From an uncultured Clostridia bacterium (lineage in GTDB: Bacteria > Bacillota > Clostridia > Christensenellales > Borkfalkiaceae): 5,300 nucleotides of DNA. The position numbers and the translations under genes were made by a program. Position 1 is the first letter of the stretch. Each line of letters begins with the position of its first letter. This document shows positions 3,670 through 5,300 of this stretch, in pieces. The stretch is taken from contig CANQCA010000081.1 of NCBI GenBank assembly GCA_947589585.1, positions 1-5,300 of the forward strand, given 5' to 3'. Under the pieces are notes generated by a model. That model did not search any database and was not told the DNA's origin. It was given only the letters and a program-made list of their open reading frames with translations.

Positions 3670-5300
3670 ATGATAAGGGTAAACTTTAACGACAAAGAAC
3701 TTTCCGTCAAGGAAGGCACGCGGGTCTTAGACCTCGTGGACAAAAAAGACCGGCGCAGCCTCGTCGTCTGCCAGGTGGGTGCGCAGGTCAAGGAACTGCA
3801 TTACATTCTCTCCGAGAAGAACGACGGTATGACGATAAAGCTCCTCGGGCTCAACAATGCCGAGGCGGGCAGGGCGTACAGTGCAAGCCTTCGCTATATC
3901 GTCGCTATGGCGTTCTATAACATCTTCCCCGATGTGAAGATCCGCTTCTCCTACAATGTTTCGCGTTCCATCTCCTGCCATGCCCTCACGAAGAGTTTCA
4001 ACATGGCACGTGCCGTGGATGCGATCTCCAAGGAAGTCAAGCGCATCGTGGATGCAGATCTTCCCATCGAACGGGTGACGGTCACCATCGAAGAGGCGAC
4101 CGAGATCTACAAGAAATTCCATCTCGACGATAAGATCGAAATTCTCAAATACCGTCCCGAAAACACCGTGCACCTCTACAAGTGCGGCGACTATTACAAC
4201 TATCTGCACAGCTATATGGTCCCCTCGACGGGATGCGTGCGGGGCTACACCATCACCCCCTACAGCCCCGGCCTCATCATCCAATATCCCCGCCACGATC
4301 TCGACGCCAACATTCCCGAGTTCGAGGAAGAATCCGTCTATTGTAAGACCTTGCAGCGGGCATACGATTGGGCGCAGAAGACCGAGCTCCAGACGGTGTG
4401 CGATATCAACCGCAAAATAGACCGCGGCGAAGTGCTCGATTTCGTCCAACTGTGCGAGGCATACCACAACAGGCAGCTTGCAGAGCTTGGCGACGCCATC
4501 GAAAGTGAGATAGAAAATGTTCGTCTCGTCGCCATAGCGGGGCCGAGCTCGAGCGGCAAGACGACATTCTGCAACCGCCTTCGCATCGAACTTTTATCCC
4601 GCGGCATCAATCCCGTCACCATCTCCCTCGACGACTACTATTTCGAGAAGGAAACGATCTGCAAGATCCAAGGGAAACCTGCGGATGAGCTCGACCTCGA
4701 ACATATCAACTGTCTCGATATCGAACTCTTCAACAAGGACCTCTTCGACCTCATCAACGGCGAAGAAGTCACGCTCCCCCGCTTCAACTTTATGATCGGC
4801 AAACGGGAGGCGGGCAAGACCATCCGCGTCGAACAGAACGTGCCCATCATCATCGAAGGCATCCATGCCCTCAACGAGAAGCTCACAAAGTCCATTCCGA
4901 AACACCAGAAGTTCAAGATCTACATTGCCCCGCATGCGCAACTCAACATCGATAACCATGCGCCCCTCTCCATCACGAGCGCACGGCTCATCCGCCGCAT
5001 CGTGCGGGATATGAACTTCCGCAACTGCCCCGCCGCGACGACCATCGACATGTGGCAGTCCGTGCGGAACGGAGAGTTCCGTTGGATCTATCCGAATCAA
5101 GAAAATGCGGACTTCGTCTTCAATTCCAGCCTCGGCTACGAGCTGTGCGTTTTGAAGCGTCGGGCGATGGAAGCGCTCCAAAAGATCGAGCCATCGGATC
5201 CGCAGTACCTCGTCGCGAACAGACTCATCAAGACGTTGAAATATTTCCGCGAGATCGACGACGAATCGCTCGTTCCCTGCAATTCGCTCCTGCGCGAATT
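3670..5300 (+). CDS. Nucleoside kinase: TGS + ThrRS-editing-like region + uridine kinase domain, cut by window edge
   Basis: The open frame runs 543 codons from the ATG at 3670 to the right edge without a stop; related proteins are about 550 residues, so little should be missing. Residues 1-60 resemble a TGS domain. Residues about 70-235 resemble the second additional (editing) domain of threonyl-tRNA synthetase, with the landmark VPSTG (184-188) followed by GYTITPYSPG. The metal-site residues of real editing domains are absent: the CxxxH before VPSTG is replaced by L179 and M183, and the HxxxH near residue 72 is missing, so editing activity is unlikely. The C-terminal part is a uridine kinase/phosphoribulokinase-type P-loop kinase: Walker A GPSSSGKT (291-298), LDDYYFE (320-326), IIEGIHALN (394-402) and RLIRRIVRD (439-447). 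It should phosphorylate a nucleoside or similar small molecule with ATP or GTP in the cytosol; the substrate is unknown and the udk symbol would be an over-call. AAGGG seven bases upstream supports the start. Confidence 0.92.
   Translation, partial: MIRVNFNDKELSVKEGTRVLDLVDKKDRRSLVVCQVGAQVKELHYILSEKNDGMTIKLLGLNNAEAGRAYSASLRYIVAMAFYNIFPDVKIRFSYNVSRSISCHALTKSFNMARAVDAISKEVKRIVDADLPIERVTVTIEEATEIYKKFHLDDKIEILKYRPENTVHLYKCGDYYNYLHSYMVPSTGCVRGYTITPYSPGLIIQYPRHDLDANIPEFEEESVYCKTLQRAYDWAQKTELQTVCDINRKIDRGEVLDFVQLCEAYHNRQLAELGDAIESEIENVRLVAIAGPSSSGKTTFCNRLRIELLSRGINPVTISLDDYYFEKETICKIQGKPADELDLEHINCLDIELFNKDLFDLINGEEVTLPRFNFMIGKREAGKTIRVEQNVPIIIEGIHALNEKLTKSIPKHQKFKIYIAPHAQLNIDNHAPLSITSARLIRRIVRDMNFRNCPAATTIDMWQSVRNGEFRWIYPNQENADFVFNSSLGYELCVLKRRAMEALQKIEPSDPQYLVANRLIKTLKYFREIDDESLVPCNSLLRE

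Noticed and set aside
3727..4467. 246-residue minus-strand open frame, and a similar one at 4594-5181
   Set aside because: Both are antisense shadows of the nucleoside kinase gene, which carries Walker A and other motifs in the plus frame.

Overview
The window looks like a chromosomal segment of a Gram-positive, anaerobic member of the Clostridia, probably a gut lineage. The basis is a single-chain oxygen-labile [4Fe-4S] L-serine dehydratase, a TGS/ThrRS-editing-like/uridine-kinase fusion of the type common in Firmicutes, AGG-type ribosome binding sites, sigma-A-like promoters and dense dispersed intergenic repeats. The taxon is an inference, and nothing here fixes the genus.

Layout, left to right. 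1-370 (minus) is the N-terminal part of a RadC-family protein that runs off the left edge. 371-653 is a repeat-bearing spacer with a hairpin, an 82-bp tandem duplication and a further repeat end. 654-1862 (minus) is a complete L-serine dehydratase. 1927-2217 (plus) is a small, divergent DUF1294-like membrane protein transcribed away from it. 2210-3040 (minus) is a Cof-type HAD phosphatase whose stop overlaps that of the DUF1294 gene tail to tail by 8 bp. 3041-3669 is a long intergenic region holding the HAD promoter, three diverged copies of the same dispersed repeat in opposing orientations, a three-unit 32-bp tandem array, a second repeat type built of two small hairpins, and a good promoter. 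3670-5300 (plus) is a nucleoside kinase of the uridine kinase/phosphoribulokinase family with an N-terminal TGS plus ThrRS-editing-like region, cut by the right edge.

The genes do not form one obvious pathway. Serine dehydratase makes pyruvate and ammonium from serine, the HAD enzyme is a general small-molecule phosphatase, and the kinase probably phosphorylates a nucleoside or similar metabolite. RadC is co-directional with, but 283 bp downstream of, the serine dehydratase gene. I see no defence system, CRISPR array, transposase, integrase, tRNA or rRNA. The coding part is ordinary core metabolism. The least explained material is the modular intergenic repeat family, which occurs at two separate loci in the window and shares a terminal block ending in ATGACGC.
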